Shown here: positions 16,195-24,378 of the stretch, one piece after another
How the letters are laid out: each line of letters starts with the position of its first letter
Position numbering within the stretch: position 1 is the stretch's first letter
Source of the DNA: Salinispora cortesiana
Lineage (GTDB): Bacteria; Actinomycetota; Actinomycetes; Mycobacteriales; Micromonosporaceae
Reading direction: 5' to 3'
Length of the DNA stretch: 46,421 nt
Assembly (NCBI RefSeq): GCF_000484695.1
Contig: NZ_AXVR01000040.1
Span: forward strand, 1-46,421
Translations under genes and position numbers: made by a program
The notes under the pieces: model-generated
Seen by the model: the letters and a program-made list of their open reading frames with translations, nothing else
What the model was told of the DNA's origin: nothing
The model's database searches: none

Positions 16195-17175
16195 ATGGGT
16201 AAGACCGCTGCCGATCCCGCTGTCCTGACCGACCTGCGCGTGCTGGTGCTCGCCGGTGGGCTCTCCTATGAACGGGACGTCTCGCTACGATCCGGCCGCC
16301 GGGTCCTCGACGCGCTACGCGCGGTGGGCGTGGAGGCGGAGCTGCGCGACGCGGATGTCGCCCTCCTGCCGACGCTCGTCGCCGACCCGCCGGACGCGGT
16401 GGTCATCGCGCTACACGGCGCCACCGGCGAGGACGGTTCGCTCCGGGGTGTGCTGGACCTCTGCGACGTCCCGTACGTCGGCTGCGACGCGCGTGCGTCC
16501 CGCCGCGCCTGGGACAAACCCTCGGCCAAGACCGTGCTACGAGAGGCGCACATCCCTACCCCGGACTGGGTGGCCCTACCCCATGACCGCTTCTCCGAAC
16601 TTGGTGCGGTGGCGGTGCTGGACCGTATCGCCGACCGACTGGGCCTCCCACTGATGGTGAAGCCCGCGCAGGGTGGCTCGGGTCTGGGCGCCGCCGTGGT
16701 CCGGGACAGCGCCGCCCTGCCGGCCGCGATGGTCGGTTGTTTCGCGTACGACTCCACCGCCCTCGTCGAGCGCTACCTGCCCGGGACAGACGTGGCAGTG
16801 TCCGTGGTTGACCTCGGGGAAGGACCGCAGGCCCTGCCGGCGGTGGAGATCGTGCCCCGGAACGGCGTGTACGACTACGCCGCCCGATACACGGCCGGCC
16901 GCACCATGTGGCACACACCGGCCCGGCTGACCACCGAGGTGGCCAAGGCGGTTGCCGAACTCGCCGTCGCCGCTCACACCGCGCTCGGACTGCGCGACCT
17001 CAGCCGGGTCGATCTGATCGTTGATGCCGACGGTCAGCCGCACGTGCTCGGGGTGAACGTCGCACCCGGCATGACCGAGACCTCGCTGCTGCCGCTCGCG
17101 GCTCAGGCCGCCGGTCTCGACTTCGGTCGGATGATCGGGACCCTGGTTTCCCAGGCTGCCTCCCGGGCAGCCTGA
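16195..17175 (+). CDS. D-alanine-D-alanine ligase family protein with an altered metal site
   Basis: A 326-residue ATP-grasp protein of the Ddl family. The N-terminal substrate loop is intact (LAGGLSYERDVSLRSG), as are HGATGEDGSLRGVLDL, the ATP-site segment LMVKPAQGGSGLGAAV and the first Mg ligand in SRVDLIVDADG. The usual LEVN block that supplies the second metal-binding Glu reads VLGVNVAPGMTETS: Gly286 stands where Glu is expected, one base from GAG. Activity may therefore be reduced or lost, or the protein may do something else. The start ATG 16195 has no good ribosome site, suggesting coupling to the aminotransferase. The true ddl may be elsewhere. Confidence 0.85.
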   Translation: MGKTAADPAVLTDLRVLVLAGGLSYERDVSLRSGRRVLDALRAVGVEAELRDADVALLPTLVADPPDAVVIALHGATGEDGSLRGVLDLCDVPYVGCDARASRRAWDKPSAKTVLREAHIPTPDWVALPHDRFSELGAVAVLDRIADRLGLPLMVKPAQGGSGLGAAVVRDSAALPAAMVGCFAYDSTALVERYLPGTDVAVSVVDLGEGPQALPAVEIVPRNGVYDYAARYTAGRTMWHTPARLTTEVAKAVAELAVAAHTALGLRDLSRVDLIVDADGQPHVLGVNVAPGMTETSLLPLAAQAAGLDFGRMIGTLVSQAASRAA

Positions 17176-17313
17176 GCCGGCAAAGCACGGTCGTGGTCGG
17201 CCGCCAGGGTCAGGACGGAGCCGCGTTCGACGCTGATGGCCACGGCGGGGGAGTGTCAGCGGCCCTCTCCAGCGCACCGGAGTCGGTGCGGCCCGCGGAG
17301 TTTAGGGGCTACA

Positions 17314-18333
17314 TCACCGGGGTGTGGCTCCGCTATCGGCGCTGTCCAGGCCTCCCTCACCGCCCACCTGAGGTCCCGGGTCCACGGCGAGCCGAGCTGA
17401 GGCAGCCCCGCCCTCCGCGGCGCCAGCACCGGCGTCGCCCGCCGGAACGTCAGTGCCAGCCGGCACCACGTCAGCGTCAGCGCTGATCGCCACGCTCCCG
17501 GTCTCCCCGCCTGGCGCCGCGTCAGGCTCCTCAGCGCCGCCGCTCTCCACCGCGCCGCCGCTGCCCGCTGTGCCGCCGCCCTGCGCCGTGCCACCGCTAC
17601 CGGTCGCACTCCGCTGTCTGGCCACGAAAGTTGAGCTTCCCTCACCCAAGGCCGTCTCAGCGGCCTCCGTCCCCCTCGCTGTCTCCGCCTCCGCCTCCGC
17701 CGCCGCGGTCTCCGAGTGCCCCACGGCCTCTACCGCACCGAAACTGGCCGGTGCCTGCCACTGGATTCGAGTCGGTTCGGCGAGTTGGCGTCCGCCAAAA
17801 TCCGCCAACCACGCGGCGACGAGGGCCAGATTCTCCCGCCAGGTCGACTCGGGGATCGGCGGCAGGATCGAGTCCCATAGGGGGAGGAAGGTGCCCCGAA
17901 GCTGGAGCTGACCGTGTGGCCGGGCGAGGAACCAGAGGTGCAGGTGCGCGGATCCGTCACCCCAGCGATTCACATGCACCCGGGACACGCCGTCGAGGGA
18001 CCGGATGGCGCGCTCCAGCCGGACCGTCAGCACGCCGAGCTCGGCGGCGAGCAGATTCGGCAGGTCGCCCAGATCCAGGTGCGAGCGGGACTCGAGGATC
18101 AACACCATCGGAAGCCCGGTAGGTCTATCCATCGCACGTACCCGCCACCGTTCGTCGGCCCAGATGTACGCCTCATCGGGGGCGCCGCAGGCAGTACATT
18201 CCCGGTCGCCTTCGCCGCGACGGTGCGGCTCGGTCGCGACCGGATCATCGAGTTGTTTGACGCGGAGATCGCCCTCGAAGGGGAAGGAGGGCCATTGGGT
18301 GAAGTTCGGCACTGAGGGAGGGGTGTCGGGCAC
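17314..18333 (-). CDS. HIT-like hydrolase domain with a long low-complexity tail
   Basis: A 339-residue protein starting at ATG 18333. Residues about 40-195 form a HIT-superfamily-like domain: an N-terminal CTACGAPDEAYIWADERW (possible zinc pair), then VSRVHVNRWGDGSAHLHLWF with the H-x-H motif of nucleotide-binding HIT proteins. The last ~135 residues are almost only Ala, Gly, Glu, Thr and Ser (for example GSGGTAQGGGTAGSGGAVES) and should be disordered. I recall similar catalytic-domain proteins near parB in other actinomycetes; the substrate is unknown. It converges on the ddl-like gene over a 138-bp gap in which I see nothing else. Confidence 0.8.
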   Translation of the reverse strand: MPDTPPSVPNFTQWPSFPFEGDLRVKQLDDPVATEPHRRGEGDRECTACGAPDEAYIWADERWRVRAMDRPTGLPMVLILESRSHLDLGDLPNLLAAELGVLTVRLERAIRSLDGVSRVHVNRWGDGSAHLHLWFLARPHGQLQLRGTFLPLWDSILPPIPESTWRENLALVAAWLADFGGRQLAEPTRIQWQAPASFGAVEAVGHSETAAAEAEAETARGTEAAETALGEGSSTFVARQRSATGSGGTAQGGGTAGSGGAVESGGAEEPDAAPGGETGSVAISADADVVPAGTDVPAGDAGAGAAEGGAASARLAVDPGPQVGGEGGLDSADSGATPR

Positions 18334-18431
18334 GAGGTGACCCTAACTGTTTCCGGGACTGCTGTCCCCACCTCCTTCGGCCGCCGATCGACCGGGCCGG
18401 CCCACCGCCGTTCATCCACCTCCCAGCGAAG

Positions 18432-18542
18432 TTATCCACAGGAGGCCTAAGTTATCCACAGCCACCTTCCACAGGTCAACATGGCGGTTGAAGCGCTGTT
18501 TCACGTGAAACAGCGCCACCTGTGGACAACTGCTGTGGATAA
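18432..18542. promoter_or_regulatory. DnaA-box cluster beside parS
   Basis: TTATCCACA at 18432-18440 and 18452-18460 (20 bp apart), TGTGGACAA at 18521-18529 (one mismatch) and TGTGGATAA at 18534-18542. Two boxes face one way and two the other, and a perfect parS palindrome lies between them. The cluster sits in the 674-bp gap between the HIT-like gene and parB. Confidence 0.8.
18493..18516. promoter_or_regulatory. parS site 1 (24-bp perfect palindrome)
   Basis: The canonical 16-mer TGTTTCACGTGAAACA at 18497-18512, extended by GCGC on both sides to a 24-bp palindrome. This is the consensus ParB loading site; it is the best of the four in the window. Confidence 0.95.
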
Positions 18543-18723
18543 CGTTGGGGAAGAGACTTCTGCTACACCCGCACCGACGCCGTCGCTCAAAGTGCGCGAG
18601 GTTGCCGGCGGGCAGATGCATCCGATCGCGGGCCGACACCGGGTGCGGGAGGCACCCGCTCGCCGAGTCGATCCGAGTTTCACCATCGCAGCGAAGGGGC
18701 CGGTTCGCGGAGCCGGCAGGTCG

Positions 18724-18842
18724 AAGCGAGCGGGCGAGCGGGCAAGTGACGGTCGGTCGGGCCAGTTTGCCGGCCAGAGCGAGCGGTCCGGGCGAGCGGG
18801 TCGGTCGGGCGAGCGGGCTTAGGTGAGTCGGGGCGAGCGGGC
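18724..18842. repeat. degenerate GCGAGCGGG repeat tract
   Basis: The 9-mer GCGAGCGGG or close variants recur at least five times in about 120 bp, separated by TCGG/GGTC-rich spacers. The stretch carries no supportable gene. It fills the space between the DnaA-box cluster and the parB terminus. Confidence 0.6.
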
Positions 18843-18955
18843 AGATGGGAGTGGTCGAGATATCAGATCAGGCATAGCGCGCCAAAGCTGAACTGTCCCC
18901 TCCCTCCCTGATCCACTGCCTGGGGCCAGCCCCAAGCCCCAACGACAACCGCCCC

Positions 18956-18971
18956 CGTTTCACGTGAAACA
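18956..18971. promoter_or_regulatory. parS site 2
   Basis: CGTTTCACGTGAAACA, one mismatch from consensus, 36 bp beyond the parB stop codon. Confidence 0.92.
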
Positions 18972-19007
18972 GGGGCGGCGCTCTGGGGGCGGGAGCCGGG
19001 CTTTCGG

Positions 19008-20006
19008 TCAGTCCTCGGACTGCTCCCGGTCGACCCCGATGATGTCGACGATCCGCTCCAGGTCGTCCACACTGCCGAACTCGATCGTGATCTTTCCCTT
19101 GCTTCGGCCGATGTCGACCTTGACTCTGGTGTCGAAGCGGTCGGAGAGTCGATCGGCGAGATCAGTCAGTGCGGGCGCATGCGGCTTCGGCCGACGCTTC
19201 GGCGCCTCTTTCTCGCTGGTGTCATCGCTGAGTGAGAGCGCCACCACCTCCTCGGTTGCCCGTACGGACAGTCCCTCGGCGACGATTCGGTGGGCAAGCC
19301 GTTCCTGTGCCTCAGGGTCGTCCAGGCTTAACAGCGCCCGGGCATGGCCAGCAGAGAGCACTCCGGCGGCGACCCGGCGCTGTACCTGCGCGGGGAGGTT
19401 GAGTAGCCGGATCGTGTTGGAGATCTGCGGCCGGCTCCGACCGATCCGACGGGCCAACTCCTCGTGGGTGGCGCCGAACTCGTCCAGAAGTTGCTGGTAC
19501 GCCGCCGCCTCTTCCAACGGGTTCAGGTTGGCGCGGTGGATGTTCTCCAGCAACGCGTCCCGGAGCATCGAATCGTCCCGGGTGTCCCGCACGATCGCCG
19601 GAATGGAGCTCCGGCCAACCGCCTGTGCGGCTCGCCAGCGGCGCTCACCCATGACGAGTTCGAACTTCTCATCGTCGAGCTGGCGGACGACGATCGGCTG
19701 GAGGAATCCGACCTCCTGGATGGAGACCTTCAGCTCCTCCAAGGCGTCCTCGTCGAAGACCTGCCGGGGCTGCTTAGGGTTGGGGACGATCGCGTCGACC
19801 GATATCTCGGCGAAGCGAGCACCTGGGACCGGGCTGAGTGACTCGGACTCGGACGCGGGCGGCGGCGTACTCACCGCCGCCAGGCCAGCGGTCGGTGTCA
19901 CCGCTGGGCTACTGACGAATGGGGCGGGCCCGCTGTCCGCCGCCGCCTCGGTAGGAATGAGGGCGCCCAGCCCTCGGCCGAGTCCACCCTTAGGACGATT
20001 CTTCAT
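19008..20006 (-). CDS. parB: chromosome-partitioning protein ParB
   Basis: A 332-residue CTP-dependent DNA clamp that loads at parS and spreads. After the N-terminal ParA-activating motif (GGLGRGLGALIP) and a Pro/Ser-rich linker come the CTP site (PNPKQPRQVFDEDALEEL, GERRWRAAQA, ENIHRANLNPLEEA), the parS-reading helix-turn-helix (THEELARRIGRSRPQISNTI) and the C-terminal dimer domain. The start is ATG 20006. It lies 27 bp downstream of parA in the same operon and is surrounded by four parS sites. Confidence 0.97.
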   Translation of the reverse strand: MKNRPKGGLGRGLGALIPTEAAADSGPAPFVSSPAVTPTAGLAAVSTPPPASESESLSPVPGARFAEISVDAIVPNPKQPRQVFDEDALEELKVSIQEVGFLQPIVVRQLDDEKFELVMGERRWRAAQAVGRSSIPAIVRDTRDDSMLRDALLENIHRANLNPLEEAAAYQQLLDEFGATHEELARRIGRSRPQISNTIRLLNLPAQVQRRVAAGVLSAGHARALLSLDDPEAQERLAHRIVAEGLSVRATEEVVALSLSDDTSEKEAPKRRPKPHAPALTDLADRLSDRFDTRVKVDIGRSKGKITIEFGSVDDLERIVDIIGVDREQSED

Positions 20007-20033
20007 GCCTGGCCTCCCCGCGGCCTGTCCGCG

Positions 20034-21335
20034 CTACGCATTGCGGCTCGCCTCGGCCTTGATACCCCGCTCGGCGATCTCCTGAGCGGCCTCGAAGTAG
20101 CTCGTCGCCCCCCGTGACCCGGGATCGTAGGTCATCACAGATTGGCCGTAGCTGGGCGCCTCGGACACCCGGACGTTACGCGGGATGACCGCCTGGAGCA
20201 CCTTGTGCCCGAAGTGGTTGCGAACATCCTGCTCCACCGCGTCCGCCAGCCGCGTACGTCGGTCGTACATCGTGAGCAGGATGGTGGAGACCTCCAGCCG
20301 GGGGTTGAGGTGCTGCCGGACGAGGTTGATGTTGTTGATGAGTTGGTTCAACCCCTCCAGCGCGTAGTACTCACACTGGATCGGGATGAGTACCTCCTCC
20401 GCGGCAACCAACGCGTTCACCGTGAGCAGGCCAAGCGAAGGCGGGCAGTCGATGAGGACGTAGTCGAAGTGGCCCGGGTAGCCGGTGATGGCGCGGGCCA
20501 ACCGCGACTCCCGGGCAACCACAGAGACCAGTTCGATCTCGGCTCCGGCCAGGTCGATCGTGGCGGGCACACACCACAGACTCGGGATTCCCTCGACCGG
20601 CTGGGCGACGTCCTCCAAGGGCAGGCCGTTGATCAGACAGTCGTACACGTCCGGCACCCCGGTGTGGTGCGGGACGTTGAGCCCGGTAGACGCGTTGCCC
20701 TGCGGATCGAGGTCAACCACCAGCACCCGGTTCCCGTGCAGCGCCAGCGCCACTGCCAGGTTCACCGTCGTGGTGGTCTTTCCAACGCCGCCCTTCTGGT
20801 TCGCGACGCACATGACCCGGGTCCGTTCTGGACGAGGCATCGTCACCTCTCCGCTCGGGTTCAGGATCTGCACGGCGCGCATAGCTTCCATCGCCAACGG
20901 TGGGTCATCCTCTTCGCGCGTCGGTGTTTCACGTGAAACGTACGTGTCGTCAACCCCGTCCTGCCCGGTGGGCAGATTCGGAGCCTTGGTCGGTTCGGCC
21001 GGCCGCCCCGGCATTGCCTGCTGCGGCACAGCCACCTCGATGCGTGTCGACGTGGCTGTCTTCCCCCGTACCGACGCGGCCTGCTCGGCCGCCGGTATTT
21101 CGCCGACCCGGGAACTCTCCCCGGCGCTGCGGCTTAACGGTACTTCCGGCGACGATGGGCGGGTACGTCCCGGAGTTGGCGCCGCTCGCCGGAAGATCTC
21201 GTCCTGCGGCACTCGGGAGGGCGGGCTGGCAGAGAGGCTGGGGGTGGCCCAACCAGGATCGTCGGTTTCACGTGAAACCAGGTCGCCCGTTGACCCGGTC
21301 GCGCGCGGATCGTCGTACCTGCCGTCGTCATGCAC
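20034..21335 (-). CDS. parA: chromosome-partitioning ATPase ParA with a long N-terminal extension
   Basis: The ParA ATPase occupies about residues 165-425: deviant Walker A NQKGGVGKTTTTVNLAVAL, switch I DLDPQGNASTG, Walker B DYVLIDCPPSLGLLTVNAL. It drives segregation of ParB-bound origins. Before it lies an unusual, Pro/Ser/Thr-rich N-terminal extension of roughly 160 residues that contains VSRETDD and YVSRETP. Both VSRET pentapeptides are the translation of embedded parS sites. ATG 21335 is the furthest start; an internal GTG or ATG such as the one before PRPERTRV would give the usual ~265-residue ParA. Both forms are possible. Confidence 0.93.
   Translation of the reverse strand: MHDDGRYDDPRATGSTGDLVSRETDDPGWATPSLSASPPSRVPQDEIFRRAAPTPGRTRPSSPEVPLSRSAGESSRVGEIPAAEQAASVRGKTATSTRIEVAVPQQAMPGRPAEPTKAPNLPTGQDGVDDTYVSRETPTREEDDPPLAMEAMRAVQILNPSGEVTMPRPERTRVMCVANQKGGVGKTTTTVNLAVALALHGNRVLVVDLDPQGNASTGLNVPHHTGVPDVYDCLINGLPLEDVAQPVEGIPSLWCVPATIDLAGAEIELVSVVARESRLARAITGYPGHFDYVLIDCPPSLGLLTVNALVAAEEVLIPIQCEYYALEGLNQLINNINLVRQHLNPRLEVSTILLTMYDRRTRLADAVEQDVRNHFGHKVLQAVIPRNVRVSEAPSYGQSVMTYDPGSRGATSYFEAAQEIAERGIKAEASRNA
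20925..20940. promoter_or_regulatory. parS site 3, inside parA
   Basis: TGTTTCACGTGAAACG within the parA coding region; on the coding strand it reads Val-Ser-Arg-Glu-Thr. Confidence 0.93.
21264..21279. promoter_or_regulatory. parS site 4, inside parA
   Basis: GGTTTCACGTGAAACC, a perfect palindrome with both outer bases changed from consensus, near the parA start. It again encodes VSRET. Confidence 0.9.
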
Positions 21336-21698
21336 CTGTCATCCCTGCCCGCTTCGGATGGTCGGTCCGCATCCTGTCAACGGGTCGCTCGGGTGGTCAC
21401 CCCGGAGCGTGCGGCCCGTTGGAAGCGGTCGGAATCCGTGAGTAACCGGCGCCGCCCGCCCCACACTATCGACGCGCGGCCAGCCTACGGGGATTGGGCG
21501 CGGTCGGTCCACGTCGGGCTTCGCATCCCGCCTACCACCCGTACCTGTTCAACGAGGCAGCTACCGCTCCGGCAAGCCGGATCCGCCGAATTCCGGCAGA
21601 CCGCTGAGCGCTCCGCCAGTCGACGCGACCACGTGGTCCCGCTGACTCCGAGGCACGTGCATCGGAGCAGGAGGCCGGCGATGCGGTGCCCCGACGAC
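21336..21698. other. intergene between rsmG and parA
   Basis: A 363-bp gap without a credible gene. It should hold the parAB promoter (read leftward), but I cannot point to clear -35/-10 boxes, and there is no parS or DnaA box in it. Confidence 0.5.
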
Positions 21699-22511
21699 TC
21701 AGCGCCGCCGACCACCACGGGAACGTTTCGCGGACTTGGGTCGCGGCGGTGCCATCACCCGCTCCCGAACAATCTCGATCACCGTCGTCGGTGGCTCAAC
21801 AACGCCCACACCGCAGTGGTGTACCTCCGGCACGCCACCGCCAAGCCGGTCCACGACGACTGCATGCTCGGCGGCCTCCTCCGCCGCCGAGGCGCCCTTG
21901 AGGGCGACCAGCCGTCCGCCCGGCGCCGCAAGCGGAAGGCACCACCGGGCGAGCCGGTCCAGCGGAGCCACCGCCCGAGCGGTCACCACATCGCCGGTGA
22001 GCGGCTCGACTTCACCACCACCGGAGGCGATCTCCTCGGCCCGGCCCCGGACAACCTGGACCGAGGCGGCCAGGTCGAGCTGCGCCACCGCCTCGACGAG
22101 GAAGGCGGTGCGACGGGCAAGCGGCTCGACCAGAGTGACCGAGAGATCCGGCCGAGCGACAGCGAGCACGAGGCCGGGCAGCCCAGCACCGCTACCCACG
22201 TCGAGCACCGTCGCGCCCGGCGGAATCCGCTCCGCCACCGCCGCGCAGTTGAGCAGATGCCGGCCCCAGATCCGCGGCGCCTCCCGTGGGCCGATGAGTC
22301 CCCGGACCACCCCGTCGGTTACCAACAGGCCCGCGTACGCAACAGCCAGGCCCAGCCGGTCACCGAAGAGCGTCCGGGCCGCAGCGGCCACCTCCGGCGG
22401 CGGTGCGGCGTCCACCGCACCCGGCACGGGGCGATCGCCGACAGGCAACGGCCCGGGCGGCGTACCACCCGGGCCGGACGCGAAACGCGCCGCTGTGTCG
22501 TCGTGAGTCAC
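21699..22511 (-). CDS. rsmG: 16S rRNA (guanine527-N7)-methyltransferase
   Basis: A 270-residue SAM-dependent enzyme (GidB) that methylates G527 of 16S rRNA. The fold has IWGRHLLNCAAVAERIPPGA, the SAM loop VLDVGSGAGLPGLVLAVARP, and ARAVAPLDRLARWCLPL. The C-terminus ends in a basic SAKRSRGGRRR tail, and the N-terminus has about 35 extra Pro/Gly-rich residues. GTG 22511 begins 4 bp after the khpB stop, indicating coupling. Loss of this gene gives low-level streptomycin resistance in many bacteria, which is family knowledge. Confidence 0.95.
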   Translation of the reverse strand: MTHDDTAARFASGPGGTPPGPLPVGDRPVPGAVDAAPPPEVAAAARTLFGDRLGLAVAYAGLLVTDGVVRGLIGPREAPRIWGRHLLNCAAVAERIPPGATVLDVGSGAGLPGLVLAVARPDLSVTLVEPLARRTAFLVEAVAQLDLAASVQVVRGRAEEIASGGGEVEPLTGDVVTARAVAPLDRLARWCLPLAAPGGRLVALKGASAAEEAAEHAVVVDRLGGGVPEVHHCGVGVVEPPTTVIEIVRERVMAPPRPKSAKRSRGGRRR

Positions 22512-22515
22512 CCGC

Positions 22516-23100
22516 TCAGTCCGCCGGCCGAACGATGATGCGCCTACTCGGCTCGACGCCCTCGGACTCGCTCGCCACGCCGTCGATGGCGTTGACCACG
22601 TCGTGCACACACTTACGTTCGAAGGCGGACATCGGCTCCAGCCGCACCGACTCGCCGTGCTCCTTGACCTTCTCGACGGCGTTCTTCGCCACCGCGGCGA
22701 GCTCCTTACGGCGGCCTGCCCGGTAGCCGCCCACGTCGAGCAGCAGTCGGCTGGGGGTGCCGGTCTGCCGGAAGACCGCGAGCCGGGTAAGTTCCTGAAG
22801 CGCCTCCAGCGTGGCGCCGCGCTGACCAACCAGGCTCTGCAGTCGGCCGCCAACCACCTCCACGACCGGACGCCCGCCGGAGACCAGCTCGTCGATGTCC
22901 CCGTCGTAGTCGAGGATGTCGAGCAGGCCCTCCACGTAGTCGGCGGCGATCTCACTCTGCCGGAACAGATCGCTCTCACCGGTGGACCGCTGCTCCGTGC
23001 CGCCGCCGGCCTCGGCCGCCTCGGTCTGGCCCTTCGCCGTCGTATCTGTCCCCTCTGCGTCCTGGGACTCGTCAGCTCGGGGCGTGCTGATCTCGGTCAC
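22516..23100 (-). CDS. khpB: RNA-binding protein KhpB (Jag, KH and R3H domains)
   Basis: A 194-residue protein from GTG 23100, which has GGAGGAG four bases upstream. After an acidic, disordered N-terminus comes a Jag_N/KH segment (VEGLLDILDYDGD; the variant RNA loop LVGQRGATLEALQEL) and an R3H domain (MSAFERKCVHDVVNAIDG). KhpB binds RNA with KhpA and affects cell division and elongation in Gram-positives. The open frame extends upstream to TTG 23250 with coding-like bias, so a longer N-terminus is possible; there is no ribosome site there. It sits between yidC and rsmG, the standard actinobacterial place. Confidence 0.9.
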   Translation of the reverse strand: MTEISTPRADESQDAEGTDTTAKGQTEAAEAGGGTEQRSTGESDLFRQSEIAADYVEGLLDILDYDGDIDELVSGGRPVVEVVGGRLQSLVGQRGATLEALQELTRLAVFRQTGTPSRLLLDVGGYRAGRRKELAAVAKNAVEKVKEHGESVRLEPMSAFERKCVHDVVNAIDGVASESEGVEPSRRIIVRPAD

Positions 23101-23277
23101 GGTCTCCTCCGTACTCACTCGGCCGGACCGTCGGGTCCGCTGGTCTTCCGGGGCCGACGGGAACGCCGGCACCACGGGTAGGTCTATCTGGGCAGTCTCG
23201 CCCGTGGCCGCGGGGCGCGGCGGCGTTTTGCCCTCCGGCGGCGGTACCAAGGTAGATACCGTCAGGCACCGGTCGGA

Positions 23278-24375
23278 TCAGCCCTGCCGTTTGGCGGGTC
23301 GGCCCTTCTGGTTGGTGGGCTGCCCCTTCTTCTGGCCGGCGGCCTGGCCCTTCTGGTTCGCGGGCTGGCCCTTCTTCTGTCCGGCGGGCTGGCCCTTCTG
23401 GTTCGCGGGCTGGCCCTTCTTCTGGCTGGTGGGCTTGGCACCCGGCTTCGGGGCGGCGACCTTGGTCGCGGCTGGCTGGGTGGCGGCCGAAGGGGCGGAC
23501 TTGCTGCGGCCGAAGAGGCCACCGCTCTTCGCCGGCTGTACCGGACCACGCGTACCAGTGGTGCTCGACTTGGCGCTCGGCGGCGGCGGGAACTTACGCA
23601 ACACCCACTGCTGCTGGGCCAGCGTGAACATGTTGTTGGTGACCCAGTAGATGATCACACCGATCGGGAAGATCGCGCCGGAGATCAACAGCGACGCCGG
23701 GATGCCGTAGAGCATCAACCGCTGGATCATCCGCTGCTGCGGGTCCTCGGCCCAGCCGGTCTTGAGGATCATCTGCCGGCTGGTCAGGTAGGTGGTGCCC
23801 ATCATCACCAGCACCAGAATGCCGGCCATGACCTTGACGGTGGTGCCGTCGGCACCCAGCGCGGCCAGTTCCTCGGCGGAGGAGCCGAACTTACCGGCGA
23901 TCGGCGCGGTGAACAGCTTCGCGACCGACGCGCTGTCGAACTGGTCGACCGTCCAGCCGTAGAGCGTCTTCTTGTCCAGTGGCTTGTCTGGGTTGAGCCG
24001 GCGGAGCACGTGGAACAGGCCGAGGAAGACCGGAATCTGGAGGAACATCGGAAGGCAGCCCATGAGCGGGTTAGCCTTTTCCTTCCGATATAGCTCCATC
24101 ATCTCCTTCTGGAGCGTCTCCCGGTCACCCTTGTGCTTCTCCTGCAGCGCCTTCACCTGCGGTTGCAGCGCCTGCATCGCCCGCTGTGACTTGATCTGCT
24201 TGACGAAGACCGGGAAGAGGATCACTCGGACGGTGACCACCAGGAAGATGATGGCCAGAATCCAGGACCAGTTGGTGCCGAGCACCACGCCTTCCGGCAC
24301 CCCGATGACGTCCCACGCCTGATGCCAGCGCAGCAGGATCCACGAGATCGCGTAGTAGATCCAGTCGAGACTCAA
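23278..24375 (-). CDS. yidC: membrane protein insertase YidC with a repeat tail
   Basis: A 365-residue YidC/Oxa1 insertase. The five core helices are visible: the first near WSWILAIIFLVVTVRVIL, then GCLPMFLQIPVFLGLFHVL, the pair around VMAGILVLVMMGTTYLTS, and SLLISGAIFPIGVIIYWVTN. The conserved groove arginine lies in LVVTVRVILFP. It inserts membrane proteins alone or with SecYEG. The cytosolic C-terminus (residues ~270-365) is long, basic and ends in a repeated QKKGQPANQKGQPAG pattern, possibly a ribosome-contact tail. The start is ATG 24375, directly after yidD. Confidence 0.95.
   Translation of the reverse strand: MSLDWIYYAISWILLRWHQAWDVIGVPEGVVLGTNWSWILAIIFLVVTVRVILFPVFVKQIKSQRAMQALQPQVKALQEKHKGDRETLQKEMMELYRKEKANPLMGCLPMFLQIPVFLGLFHVLRRLNPDKPLDKKTLYGWTVDQFDSASVAKLFTAPIAGKFGSSAEELAALGADGTTVKVMAGILVLVMMGTTYLTSRQMILKTGWAEDPQQRMIQRLMLYGIPASLLISGAIFPIGVIIYWVTNNMFTLAQQQWVLRKFPPPPSAKSSTTGTRGPVQPAKSGGLFGRSKSAPSAATQPAATKVAAPKPGAKPTSQKKGQPANQKGQPAGQKKGQPANQKGQAAGQKKGQPTNQKGRPAKRQG
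23299..23433. repeat. 45-bp tandem repeat in the 3' end of yidC
   Basis: A 45-bp unit (a 21-bp plus a related 24-bp half, each ending GGGCTGG on the + strand) is present in about three copies and encodes the alternating NQKGQP/GQKKGQP peptide. The copies differ by single bases. Copy number may vary by slippage. Confidence 0.85.
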
Positions 24376-24378
24376 TTC

